From: Trachythela sp. YZ-2020
Taxonomy: Eukaryota > Cnidaria > Anthozoa > Malacalcyonacea > Clavulariidae
Assembly: GCA_016169945.1 (NCBI GenBank)
Contig: JADLSH010000190.1
Span: 868,001-932,000 of the forward strand
Reading direction: 5' to 3'
DNA length: 64,000 bases
Part shown: one piece after another, positions 48,101-59,400 of the stretch
Position numbering within the stretch: position 1 is the stretch's first letter
Layout: each line of letters starts with the position of its first letter
The notes under the pieces: generated by a model
Told to the model about the DNA's origin: nothing
Databases searched by the model: none
Seen by the model: only the letters and a program-made list of their open reading frames with translations
Translations under genes and position numbers: made by a program

Positions 48101-51100
48101 CCACCATCTGCTGCACGATAGTGCTTAGTTAACTGACCAATCTATTGAGCGCCTTTGAGCAAATATGTTATTTACCAGTCCACTGCTGAGAATGTAAAAG
48201 TCGTCACCACTATATAGACGACCAGGATAGGAGGGAAAACTTTGATTTTGCGCAAAAATATGAAGAGCTACAAAGAAAACAGGTTTTAGAATTTAGATAG
48301 AAAGATTATTATGAGGCATATTGAGGCACCATCAGTCTTAGTGTAAACACAATCAGTGAGTCTTGATATTTTCCTGATAGTTTGTCGGACCGATTCTCCT
48401 CTTGACGTATGTGATTTACTGGATTTGCTGACAAGAGTAAGGCTATTGGCTCATACCTGGCGAAAAGTGTAGTAGTTGCTGTATTGTGTAAAATTACATA
48501 TTTACATACGTCAGGAGGAAAATCGGATTGAAGCTTTAGGAATATTTGTTTACCAGGGTTGCTACTATTGACCAGTTGAAGTTCGTACAGTTTATAAATA
48601 CGCAACATCCCTGAGTAGACATCCCATGTGACTTGAGAGATGAATAGATCTTTGTTGTTTGGTAAAAGTTTGATAAGAGCCGAACACGATCCTTTGCCAG
48701 CAGTGCGGTGTTTCGTTGTACCGTTCAGCGCTTGTTCCAGATCATCTAACCCTCCAAGTTGCATTAAACTGCAAGAATAGGTTGAAAAGAACAGGAGTGG
48801 TTTTTAAATTTCGGTAGCGCGCTCTCCTTAATGCAAAGAAAATCATACAGACGTAGAACATGTTCTTGAATGTGAGCTACTTCATTGTGATCTGATGTTG
48901 CACACGGAACTTACTGCTGAGTTAAGCATGGTTAGGTTACGCAGAGGTAGTACATCTTCTTGAGTGTGAGCTACTTTAAAGTGATCTGATGCTGCACACG
49001 GAACTTACTGCTGAGTTAAGTATGGTTAGGTTACGCAGATGTAGTACTGTTCTTGAATGTGGGCTACTTTAAAGTGATCTGATGCTGCACCGAACTTACT
49101 GCTGAGTTAAGCATGGTTAGATTATGTAGAGGTAGTACATGTTCTTGAATGTGAGCTACTTTAAACTTTAAAGTAATCTGATGTTGTACTGAACTCACTA
49201 CAGAGTTAAGCATGGTTAGATCATGCAGAGGTAGTACATGTTCTTGAATGTGGGCTACTTTAAAGTGATCTGATGCTGCACAGAACTCACTGGTGAGTTA
49301 AGCATGGTTAGGTTATGCAGAGGTAGTACGCTGAGGCGAAATTGTCTTGAGGATCTCTACACTCACTTTCTCTTAAACTGCTTTTCACACATATATATTA
49401 CAAATTACTATCAAACAAAAGTTTAAATTCTACATCTTACTGGAAATCAAAAGACGATAATGGATTGCTTATGCCTGTCTCGCTGGCTGCGTAACCATGA
49501 CGGAGACCAGTGAGTTGTTGATACAGTAGTTTGACCTGCGTGAATGGTAGCAAGGAAAGGGTTAAAATATATAGTTTTGGTGATTGGTGATGGTGATGAT
49601 GATGGTGGTGGTTGTAGTTATGGTGGTGATGATGGTATGGTATGGTGATGATGATGGTGATGATGGTGATGTATGGTGATGATGATGATGGTGATGATGA
49701 TGATGGTGGTGGTTGTAGTTATGGTGGTGATCATGATGGTGATGATGGTGGTGACGATGAAGATGATGGTGGTGGTGATGGTTGTGATGATGGTGATGAT
49801 GGTGGTGGTGGTGATGGTGGTGGTGGTGATGGTGATGATGGTGGTGATGATGATGGTGGTGGTGGTGGTGCTGGTGAAGATGATGGTGATGGTGGTGATG
49901 GTGATGATGGTGGTGATGGTGATGATGATGGTGGTGGTGATGATGATGATGGTGATAATGGTGATAATGACCATTCATAATTCATAAATACACAACAAAG
50001 TAAGAATTAATAAGATACAACTAATACCTGATACCAATAAGGATCCACATTGTTTGACTCAATATGAGAAGACAGAAATATGGAGTTTTTATACAAGAAC
50101 ATGCTAAGTTTATCACACATCTTAGGATTATTTGTACAGTAAGTAGCAGCAGTGTTTTTCCATTGCATAAGAATGAAGTCTGCTGTTAAGTATCCTTCGA
50201 CCATACCAGCCGCAAGAGACTGGATATCATCAGGGTACAATCTTGTTGTATGCACCTCCAGGTAGGACCATCTATATTGGTACAGTGATATAAGTTGGAT
50301 TCAGGCTCATATGAAAGGGTGGGTGGGGTGAATGGTGAAAAATTCCCAGGGGGTGAGAATTTTCCAGAGAAGGGGGCGGGGGTTGAACCCCTTGCACAGT
50401 GTACCAGTACAGTTAAGCCCAATCGTACCAAAACCATGGTACTAAATTTTGGCAATTTTATACAAAATATAACATTTTTTTCAACTCCACAGAAAACCCG
50501 CAGTATCACTCCAGTTATACACAAAGCTCTGCGGCTCAAAGACATCTACTGTTTCCACTTAAGACATAAAATTTTCTTCATGCAAAAAAATTCCTTTCCT
50601 GTTTGAATCAAATGAAATGACTTCATTTCTATATAAATAAAATTCAACAATATTTTTTTCATATAAAGAAAAATTTTCCACGTAAATATTGTCCAACAAC
50701 TAGTCCTGTAGGTTATCAATTTACGAAAATAACAAAAGCAAATCACGATAGAGTCACGTGAAATCACATGACGGAAGTGCTTGACTTGTAACTTTGTAAT
50801 ATTAAAAGGCAAAAATATATGCGCAAAAGGTTCAATTTCACCTATTAAACTTACTGGAGCATAAACTAATACATTACAGTCCTTGTAAGTAACGTTTTAA
50901 CATCATATTTTAAACATCCAGCATAGAAAACGAACGCAAATTCACAACGCAACTTGAGTATATATCCACGTACCCAGTTTCGTTGACTTGGTTGGAAAAT
51001 CTTGCCCATGCTACGGCGTCTTCAAGAACTGCATCTTCAACATAAAGACGGTTTGATAGAGGGTCCAATAGGACGCTTGCATACTGAGCGTCGTCTGCCC

Positions 51101-51146
51101 TGGCGAAATGAAAAAGAAATAGACAAGCAAAGACGTACGCTCTCAT
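45120..51146 (-). CDS. PLBD2: Phospholipase B-like 2 (PLBD2), lysosomal Ntn-hydrolase fold
   Basis: Complete, 557 aa. Exons 5' to 3': 51146-50974, 50271-50028, 49535-49441, 48768-48554, 48267-48176, 47852-47695, 47571-47559 (13 nt), 47366-47215, 46687-46535, 46000-45841, 45338-45120 (TGA). All phases agree. Signal peptide MRAYVFACLFLFHFARA. Landmarks: WSYLEV, YWYQVKLLYQQLTGLRHGY, GKGSCSALIKLLP with the conserved Cys that is the nucleophile after self-cleavage in this family, SYPGRLYSGDDFYILSSGL, QWMVLDYN, LEQLPGMVQMAD, GYWASYNIPF, AENAISSRSDLNPASGKYPFAAL, HGG, and a C-terminus WDFKPVTISW that favours PLBD2 over PLBD1. Expected in lysosomes; substrate uncertain in the family. Start chosen for the signal peptide; the frame is open further upstream. 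Head to head with PHETA. Confidence 0.93.
45540..45720 (+). mobile_element. tRNA-derived SINE copy
   Basis: GTTGGCACAGTGAATAGTGC head near 45541, GCAATATGCAGTTGTCTG, then CCTCCTGTAGTAACACTGG and a tail. In a PLBD2 intron. Confidence 0.75.
46100..46460 (-). mobile_element. tRNA-derived SINE with two tail units
   Basis: Two tail units (TACTGGATAGTTCTATC; CTGCGTAGCTCCACCG) followed by body and head (ATTGCAGGAATCAAACCCCAG, ACTAACCACACTGG), minus orientation. In a PLBD2 intron. Confidence 0.8.
46925..47127. mobile_element. 203-bp MITE, hAT-like, with 7-bp target duplication
   Basis: Ends CACAGTATAGAGACGACCAG and its mirror CTGGTCGTCTCTATACTGTG, flanked by exact ACCACAC repeats at 46918-46924 and 47128-47134. 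In the PLBD2 intron 47214-46688. Confidence 0.88.
47559..47571 (-). CDS. PLBD2: 13-nt microexon of PLBD2
   Basis: On the minus strand GTACAATAATCAG is bounded by ...AACAAAAG and GTAAGTA. The flanking exons end in phase 2 (AGC GGA AC) and begin in phase 0 (TGG ATG GTA), so they cannot join directly. Insertion of these 13 bases gives SGTYNNQWMVLDY, matching the family sequence SGTYNNQWM. Confidence 0.85.
47955..48130. mobile_element. MITE related to 16361-16524
   Basis: ACCAGATGATGGTCAG near 47969 mirrors GGTTGGCCACCATCTGCTGC near 48094-48113, with ATATAATGAAAATAAT inside. In a PLBD2 intron. Confidence 0.65.
48850..49330. repeat. About 93-bp tandem repeat, 5 copies
   Basis: GTGAGCTACT recurs at about 48872, 48966, 49059 and on; units contain GTGATCTGATGCTGCAC and GAGTTAAGCATGGTTAGGTTA. 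In the PLBD2 intron between exons 49441 and 48768. Confidence 0.9.
49573..49976. repeat. (GATGGT)n/(GAT)n triplet-rich satellite
   Basis: About 400 bp of GAT and GGT triplets. Open frames for poly-His, Asp-Gly and Ser-Pro on both strands are artefacts. In a PLBD2 intron. Confidence 0.95.
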
Positions 51147-51522
51147 CTTTGTATTTGCGCAGTTAATATTTCGCTGTGGGACACTTTGCGAAATTTTAAA
51201 TTGTTTGCACCTAGCCTGCAATGCGGGTGTTTGCGCAAAGTGTTTACACAAGCACCCTAAAATCGGGCCAATTTCTATTTTAATAAAGAAAACAAGCCTG
51301 TTCATCCTTGGATGCAAACGACGGCACGGTGATTTGCTTTGATATTACTCCAGTTACAAACAGAGTCCACCGGCTCACATATAAAGATGGCGATTTTAAA
51401 TAGCGGAAGGAATAGTATTAAAAATAAATTTGATCTTGTTTCAGCGATCTTCAAGAAACCTGCTATGTCTAGCACTTCTCTACTACATGTTTTATAATAG
51501 CGTTAAATTTAAATCCAGAACA
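51147..51522. promoter_or_regulatory. Short divergent region PLBD2/PHETA
   Basis: 376 bp between two start codons pointing away from each other; likely a bidirectional promoter. The minus strand stays open into this region (to 51317), probably by chance. A TTTCAG at 51439-51444 could be an acceptor for a PHETA 5' UTR intron, unproven. Confidence 0.55.
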
Positions 51523-52692
51523 ATGAAATTGAACGAGAGATTATTGGCTAAATTTGCAACTGATTACAGTACATCTGACAGGGAGGGAGTTTTGATGAAA
51601 AAGGGGGAAGTAAATAAAGGGTATCAGAAACGATATTTCGTCCTGCGCGGGAACTTGCTGTTCTATTTTGAAAAGAAGCAGGATAGAGAACCTATTGGTG
51701 TAATAATTCTTGATAATTGTCGTATTGAGCTTTGCCCGGCCGAGACTTCACTGTTCGCTTTTCAAATAGTATTCGATGGAGTCGGGACTCGGACATATGT
51801 GTTGGCTGCCGAGACTGAGGATAGTATGAAAGCATGGATGACGAAACTAACTCACGCTGGACATATTTATATGAAAACTACTGTTAACGAGTTGGAATGT
51901 CGTTTCGCGGAGTTACAACTCAAAGAAGCTAGCATGACACCCACGGTTTTCTCGGAATCCAGCTCGGAGTCTGAAAATAATGAAGAAATTGCAGCATCAT
52001 CAAAAGAGCAACAAATTGCTCTACCACAAATTGCTCTACCGATTGCTCTACCAAAACCGCCAAGTAACGCTTTACAACGAGCTAAATGCAAAACGCTTCC
52101 TCCACAAAGGACCTCAAATAGACAGGTCAAACCAGTTTTAGACAACCCTGGGTCAAATCGTTGGAGTTTATCTACGACTTATCCATCACAAATGTCTTTC
52201 GATGGTAAAAAGTCATTAGGGTTTGACAATTTGGCAAATTGTTTTGAAAGAACTGATTTTCTGTGCGAAGATATTTCGCAGCCTGGTCGGCATTATAGTA
52301 TGACAGCCTTTACTCCACCATCTTTCTCAGAACTCAAAAACCACGAGGAAATAGAGGACCAAAATTTAATTGATCTTTCGCTGCCCGATGGAGGACTTCC
52401 GTTTGAGAAAAGAATTGAGACTATTACATTAACAGATAGGTTTAAAGGCAACAGACGTGCAAAATCTGAACGACATCGCAACAGGCGTGGTGGACTTTCA
52501 GGGGCAAAAAGGGAAGTTGGTGGATCCCTTTACGGCCAGAAGAAACGTCCGTCTGATGATTTGAACCTTTTGGAAGAGAATCATGAGTCAACGTTTCAGC
52601 ATTTACATCGTCTGTGGGGGGCTACAATTTGGGTAAAGGTTAAGGAATATGAACTGCAGCATTCTAAGCAGGAGGCTGAGACCAGTTCATAA
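51523..52692 (+). CDS. PHETA1: PHETA/sesquipedalian endosomal PH-domain adaptor
   Basis: Single-exon CDS of 389 aa starting MKLNERLLAKFAT, the family's own start; the frame is open 31 codons upstream but that part is unlike the family. The PH domain spans about residues 17-115 (GVLMKKGEVNKGYQKRYFVLRG, NLLFYFEKKQDREPIGVIIL, TYVLAAETEDSMKAWMTKL). A helical stretch follows (TTVNELECRFAEL), then a long low-complexity middle, longer than in vertebrates. The C-terminus FQHLHRLWGATIW carries the FxxxH form of the F&H motif by which the family binds OCRL/INPP5B inositol 5-phosphatases. Acts on recycling endosomes. One gene may stand for vertebrate PHETA1 and PHETA2; the symbol is family-level. Confidence 0.92.
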   Translation: MKLNERLLAKFATDYSTSDREGVLMKKGEVNKGYQKRYFVLRGNLLFYFEKKQDREPIGVIILDNCRIELCPAETSLFAFQIVFDGVGTRTYVLAAETEDSMKAWMTKLTHAGHIYMKTTVNELECRFAELQLKEASMTPTVFSESSSESENNEEIAASSKEQQIALPQIALPIALPKPPSNALQRAKCKTLPPQRTSNRQVKPVLDNPGSNRWSLSTTYPSQMSFDGKKSLGFDNLANCFERTDFLCEDISQPGRHYSMTAFTPPSFSELKNHEEIEDQNLIDLSLPDGGLPFEKRIETITLTDRFKGNRRAKSERHRNRRGGLSGAKREVGGSLYGQKKRPSDDLNLLEENHESTFQHLHRLWGATIWVKVKEYELQHSKQEAETSS

Positions 52693-53432
52693 ATATTGTA
52701 GAATTTGTAATTTTTTTAATGAAATTAAGCTGTAATATGTATAAAACCAGTCTGCTTTATTATATCTCAAATGTGAGGGCCTAGTATGGGTAGTATCCTT
52801 CAAGAAGCTGCCAAGGTTTGTGTCTGAACTACCTGAAAAAGATTAATAACATGTGAGTGTTTTGAATGAAAGCCCTTAGTCTGGAGTTATATTTTTGCAA
52901 GGGGACTTTTAACACTGTGTTTTAAAAGGACACAATACTAATTCAGTGAGCTCTATATGTAACTGGACCACTTGGGTTAAACCTTTTGTACTGAAAGTGA
53001 TGAGAAATTCTGTATATTGGACTATAAAATGCATATCCTGGTTTTATATGCATCAACTATTGGTCAAGTCCATACTAGTTTCATCTTTCTGTGCTTCCAG
53101 CCTTTAATGTAGAGCTAACTTATCACACAAGCACACCACATTATTTGCCTTTTTATGGCTTCAGTTCTCAGTTAGGAAATTTGTTAAAAAGATAGTTATA
53201 TCGAGTTGACAAGTTCACTTTATCAAACGAAAGTATTATTTTAACAAGCCAATGAAACCATTTAATTGCCATTATTCTTCCATTCCAAAATTGGACAAAA
53301 AGTTTCCAGGAAATCCCAAATTTCGGAAAATATTCCGAAATTCTAAGAACTGTTAATAATTAACCGATTATTAATTCGAAATCCAACTAGTTTTCAGGGC
53401 TGCTCGGTTTTGCTCCGTGGCTTCAAGAAAAC
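52693..53432. other. PHETA 3' region and ANKFY1 upstream
   Basis: Holds one diverged 80-bp unit (GTGTCTGAACTACCTGAAAA at about 52820) of the family arrayed at 18530-19045, and AT-rich sequence. The ANKFY1 start is at 53433. No other gene seen. Confidence 0.5.
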
Positions 53433-56400
53433 ATGGCGAACGATGGTGAGTGAGAAAATATTCTTTATTTGTTTTGATTATTTTACGATCTGGTTTAGGT
53501 TTTGGTTTGTGTTTTGAAAGTTTAGGTATATATATTATATGCAATGTAGGTTTGAAAGTATTTGGTGCTCGCGATGATTCGTTTGATTCGATAGTTTGTA
53601 TTTAAAATAAATACATGCATATATATAAATATTGTTGTTTCTGTTGCATCTATGTAATATTCAGTATTTCTACTGCTTATTTTTAAGCGATTGTATTAAC
53701 GTTTTGTTATTAGTATTTTATATTAACATTTTGTTATAGATATTTCAGTTTTTCATATGTTATACATAGGATACAGGATTTATTTAAAAACAACACATTT
53801 ATGACATTTATAGTAATTTATACTATAGATTGTAGTGTACGAGTTATATAATTGCCTATAAATATGTCAAACATTTAGAAATGTTTTCAATTGAAAATCC
53901 TAGAAAATCCTTGTAAATTTGGTATTTTACAAATAGATCTTTGGCTGGAAAACGCTAAATAGATTGCAAAGATCACAATCTTAGATTGATAAAAATTTAA
54001 GTTCTAATTGCTGTTATAGGTGGGTTTTGGGCAGTTATCAGAATGAGAAAATGTTAATTCTTTTCATTATATTTAGTAGTCTTGCATTTGGTGGTAAATA
54101 GATAGAATTGAGAGATGCAGTTCAATTTTCATGCTTGTGTCAGTGTCAACATTTCTGAAGTTGACCACCATCTGCTGACCTGTAATGCTTAATGAAACCC
54201 ACAAATAAATGCTGTTTGATGCCCCTGCTCAAACTGTTTGATGTTCTCCCTTTACAGCCGAGCTTCTGAAAGCACAAAACCACCTCAGCCTATTGCGGCA
54301 GGAATATGTTAAACTGCAGAACAAATATGTCAAGCTGGAACAGAAATATAACCTGCTTGTCGTACAGAGTGGTGGAGGTGAATTTGAGAAAGACAGCTTT
54401 GTTGCAAGATTGCTGAATAGTGTCGCTGAGCTGTATGATAAAGAACTGTATAGGTAACTAGAAAGATGGATAATTTTAATTAAACATGATGACAGCATCA
54501 ACAATTAAAAGCTTAGCAAAAGTATAGTATGTTAGTAAATTGGAAAACTGTCTAAGTATCTAAGTAACTAATATAACTGTTTGTAGTGACATAACAGTTC
54601 AGTTTGCTGGACAGAAGTTGAGGGCACATAAGTTTATCATGGCGGCTCGAAGCGATTTCTGGAGCAATCGAGATCTGAATGAACTTAGTGAACTTGAATT
54701 GACAGGTATGAGTCCTCATGTGTTATGTTTCATGCCTGTATTAAGCAGCTATGTATATTAAGCAGCAATCTGTATAATTTTGTGAAATATTTTGTTCTTA
54801 GATGTAAGTGCAGAAGTTGGCCTGGCGTTGATGAGATGGGTGTACACTGACAGAGCGGAGATAAAAAATGAAGAAAATTTTTTGGTCCATCTTGTGAAAG
54901 CCGCAAATCGTTATAAATTGACAGAGCTTCGAGAAAGGTGAGCGAATTTCATTCAGATGATTGATTGGTCAACTGGCTGGTCAGTTGATTGGCCGGCTTG
55001 TCAGTTGATTGGTTGATTAATCTTTAATCAATCTGTCTTTACAATTTTTTGTTCAATTAAAGTGCAATATATGTATTTTAGATGCGAGAGAATGTTAATG
55101 TCTTCAGTTTCTGTGTCAAATTGCATCAAGTTTTACCAGACTGCTGAGGACATTGGTGCTGATGGGCTGAGAAAATATTGTGAAGAAATTATCACAAGTC
55201 ACTGGGTATAGACAAAATTACTGTTCATTTTCTATGCAAATTACAATTGTTGGCCCTTTCCTGACATTGACAAGTAAAATTGTCTGACATTGGACAGAAC
55301 TATGCACATAGGACGAACTGCACTGCATTGTTAGTTCGTCCTGACTGATGATCCGTCGTTTTAAATACAGAGAGATTATCAGGCGATCTATCTCCTCCAG
55401 ACTGAACATCTGTATTTAGTATAAATTGGACAATTGTCATTAAGAAGTAAAACCATCTTGCGTCAGTTAAACATCATTCATGCATGAGTCTAAGTATATT
55501 TCTGTCCCAAGCAGGTAAATGTCGCTCACAGGCAGTCAAATTTCTGCCCCAGGCAGTAATTATAGCAAGAACCCAATACTGACTTTGTACTGTATTATTC
55601 ATCTAATTCCTTGCTTTACATCTGTTCTAACTTCTAGTCGGATTTAAGAACTGAAGACTTTGTCAACATGTCAGCCTCGCTGCTCTATCAAATGTTTAAA
55701 ACGAAGTCATCGTTCCCGCTACATCTCGCCATCAAACATCATCGGGAAGACGTCATGTTTCTCTTTCTTATTGAGTTTAATTCACAGGTTTGAGTAGAAG
55801 TAACTTCTATTTTCCACGACATATTATACTACTAGGTAAAGTTCGTAGCACTGCGCATTCACGGGTGATGAGAAGTACGAAAGTTACGAACAGCATAAAA
55901 AGACTTTCAGCAGTGCAATTCATCGACACACATGTTGAACACAAATGTTCTAAACTGTTCTCCATAGAAATTCCGGTAAAAGCCATCTCTTATTGGTTCA
56001 GTGTTGCTACAGGTGGACACCAGAGTACCAGAGAAAACCTGCAGTGTTTGGTAGAGACGTAGAGTCTAACTTTTAATTGAGACACTCTTCTCACGTGCAA
56101 CCATGGGTGAAGTTATAATCGGACAACTGCATATTGCAGGAATCGAACTCCAAGTCACAGCTCGATGAAAGCCACATGCAAAATCCAGTGTGCTATCCAT
56201 ATCTGTATAGTACCATGAGCGTTTTGTGCGATGGTGATAAGCAATTACGCACGATATAGTTTTCAAAGATTTCAACTTGCATTGCAATCGCATAAGGCCA
56301 TAAGCCAATGAAAATGTAGAATAGTTACAGTGGTGCTATGTAATGTTATGTAGCATATACAACAAAGCTACAATCAAACGAGAATCAGAGTTGATGAGAG

Positions 56401-59400
56401 TCAATGAGAATTGCAACTTTCGCTCGCGTTAATTTGACCGCCAACTCTCATGCACTCTCATCAACTTTGAGCTGGTTCAAATTTTGACGAGAGTTGATGA
56501 CAGTGTTTGCTCGTTAGACCGGTACGCGCTGTAATATCCAGTCAACTCTCATCAACTCTCATTCTCTGCAAGATAATACAAGTCAGTTTATCTACAAACG
56601 TTGTACAGACTACGGCCTAATCCTGTTTTCAATTCGTTTCCTGTAGTTGCCAAAGAAGCTCGACGAGTTTGACCCATCGACGGGAGGTGTTCCCTTGGAT
56701 ATCGCTCTTGTCGAACAACAAGAAAGCATCGCTAAACAGCTCGTCACTAATGGCTGTGATGTGGACGTGCCTGATTCTGAAGGCTCTTGTTTACTTCATA
56801 AAGCGATAGAGAGAGGAGACGAGTTCGCTTCGACTTTTTTAATAAAGAATGGTGCGAAGATCAATGCTGTCACAACCACGGAACAAATTTCGCCACTGCA
56901 TTTGGCCGCTTCTTATAAGTATATGATTATTGGTTTTGCAATACTGTTTTATAAAAGCGTTTCTCTTTTGCAATTATCAAACAAAATCTGTCTTTCAACC
57001 ATTATTCCTCTCTAGAGCATGGTCAACAGTGCATAAAAAGGCAGCAAATTCCTCGAACAGAACGTCCGCTGAAGGAATGTGCAGAGTCGCTCAACTTTTA
57101 CTTTCCTCTTCAGCTGATGCGAATTTACAAGACATTAATGGATGGTAAGAGAAATAAGCCACCTCGCAATCTAGGCTCTTTACCTCCGCGATAAAATATT
57201 GAATGCGTGGTTCCAGTGTAGGTAACGATAAACGATATAATTGAGGGTTTGTGGGATCAAATATAACAAGAACTTCGACGTTTCAAACGAATGTCCGTCG
57301 TGTGAACCGAGGTAAAGAGCTCAGCCTGCGTGGGTGGAAATTCACTAGATTACCTTCTGTTGTGTATTAGGTTAGCCTGGTCTCCATTTTGATCGTAACA
57401 GGTATGTCGATGTCATGGTGACTGTGATGTAATAGAGTGTAGATATATATCTGCAATCAGTAAAGACTGATTTGTATACCGCACACAAAAGATAAGATAG
57501 ATCCAGACTATTTCACATCAGTGAAAATACTTTATTCAGTTTTTTAATGTATGTGTGTGTTTTATTGTAGCTCTCCACTGCATCAAGCTATTTTATCAGA
57601 GAATGATCAAGTTTTTAACCTTCTACTAAAACAATCGAAGTAAGTACAGGAACTCATGCCAAAATTATATATCGAAAAACGGACATTTGCATAACAAGTA
57701 GCATAACAATATAGTGCCATCCAGTCATGATCCAATGATCGGAATGTTCCATTGCCTTTTCACCATTTTGAAAATCCCGCTGTTCTCCATGCTATCCAGT
57801 CCTTCAATGTTTTTATATATTTGTGACGTTATGCAAAAGGCCCATTGTGTAATTCAACCTTCGGGTTGCTAAACAGCTTTATTAAACGATTGATCTGTTC
57901 ATAATTGTTGTTCAAATTTCAGTTTAAATCTTGAAATCAAAGACAACAAAGGACGAACGCCGTTATGGTTAGTGTTGACAGTTCCCGATGATAAAATTAA
58001 CCCAGACGATGAAGATTCTGTCGCAGCGAGATTATCTCAAGCTGGGGCTTCTCCTGATTCCCTGGACACATCGTCTGGTGAGGAATATGAGTTTTGTTGC
58101 AGAAATAAGAAATGATTGTTATCATTGTTTGGCTACAGAGAGAGAAATACGTGCTAGTAGATGTTTCCACATAATCTTTGTTTCTTTCCATGATTCCTTC
58201 TTTCCGTCCTTCATATCATTCCATTCATCGACTCATTCCATTCATCCACTCATCCCCCCCTTCCTTCTCTCTCTGTCCCGGCCTACCTATAGGCCTTCTG
58301 GCAAGAGTTGAACCTGCGGCCATGAGATTCCGGTGCAGCGCTCTGACCATTGAGCTACAGAGTATTGTGGTTCACTCTTGGCGACTGGACTCTGTAGCTC
58401 AGTTGGTTAGAGTGCTGCATCGGAATAGCAGGACCGCAGGTTACCTGCAGTGTGGATTATAACGGTCGGCGATCGGCTAATCACCGAACAGAAACACCGA
58501 ATGGGCGATCGATTTTTACTCTGCGCGGACATTTTGACCGATCAAATAAAATGCACAGTTATCCTCTAAATTAAGGGTATATTATTTGATTCGTACTCTT
58601 TAAAAAGCAGAAACTTACTGACCAATAAATATTCGGATGGGAAAAGGTGTACAGAGAAAACCTCGGGCTTTTCTTTTTGCAGAGCAGGCTTTCTTTTGTA
58701 GAGGTCGCCATTTTTAAAAATTTACGGTATAATTAAAATTATCGAGCCCAGACCTTTCAGATTTCGTGCCATTTGCTCGCACGTGATGAAACAATGGCCG
58801 ACCATTCTTAGCCAATGTCCGATCAACTGTCTAGTTGATTGGATATTTCTCAGACCCGAGCGAAATCGTTATAATCCGCACTGCGCAGGGAACATTCCTG
58901 CCAGAGGGCCCATGGTTGCATTTTTCGCAACTTCTCCTGGTTAGCTCTAAAATATGTATATAATTCTCGCCCGAAATGTCCATCTACAAAAGCCCTTCAA
59001 CGTCGAGTTCCAACCCAAAATCTAGAATATTTAGTTTTCACCTTGTTTCGGAGATTAAGGTATGTCACCTAAAAACTGATCGATTAAATAATTTCATCCT
59101 AGGCGATTCTCTGTTACATCTGGCTGCAGCACAATCTCGTCAGAACGCTGCTCTGTTTCTGGCGGGTCACGGTGCTGAACCGAATGTGACGAATAAACTG
59201 GGCGAGACACCGCTACATGCAGCCTGCCGCAGTGGACTGATTAACTTAGTGTCGAAGTTATTGCACTGGTAAGTCTGTAGGGGGGTGCTAAGCGGGCTTT
59301 GGTCATGAAGCAGGGCGTGGTCGGTGACAGAGGAAGGGTGAATCGTCACTAAGGACCCCCTACAGAGTCAAGGGGTTATCTTGTCCGAAAATATTTCAAA

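Noticed and set aside
48850..49330. 5S rRNA-derived repeats (GATCTGATG, GAGTTAAGCATGGTTAGG)
   Set aside because: There is faint likeness to the 5S internal promoter, but box order and spacing do not fit and flanking 5S sequence is absent.
49562..49987. Long open frames for poly-His, Asp-Gly and Ser-Pro proteins
   Set aside because: All come from a triplet satellite inside a PLBD2 intron; several frames and both strands are open at once.
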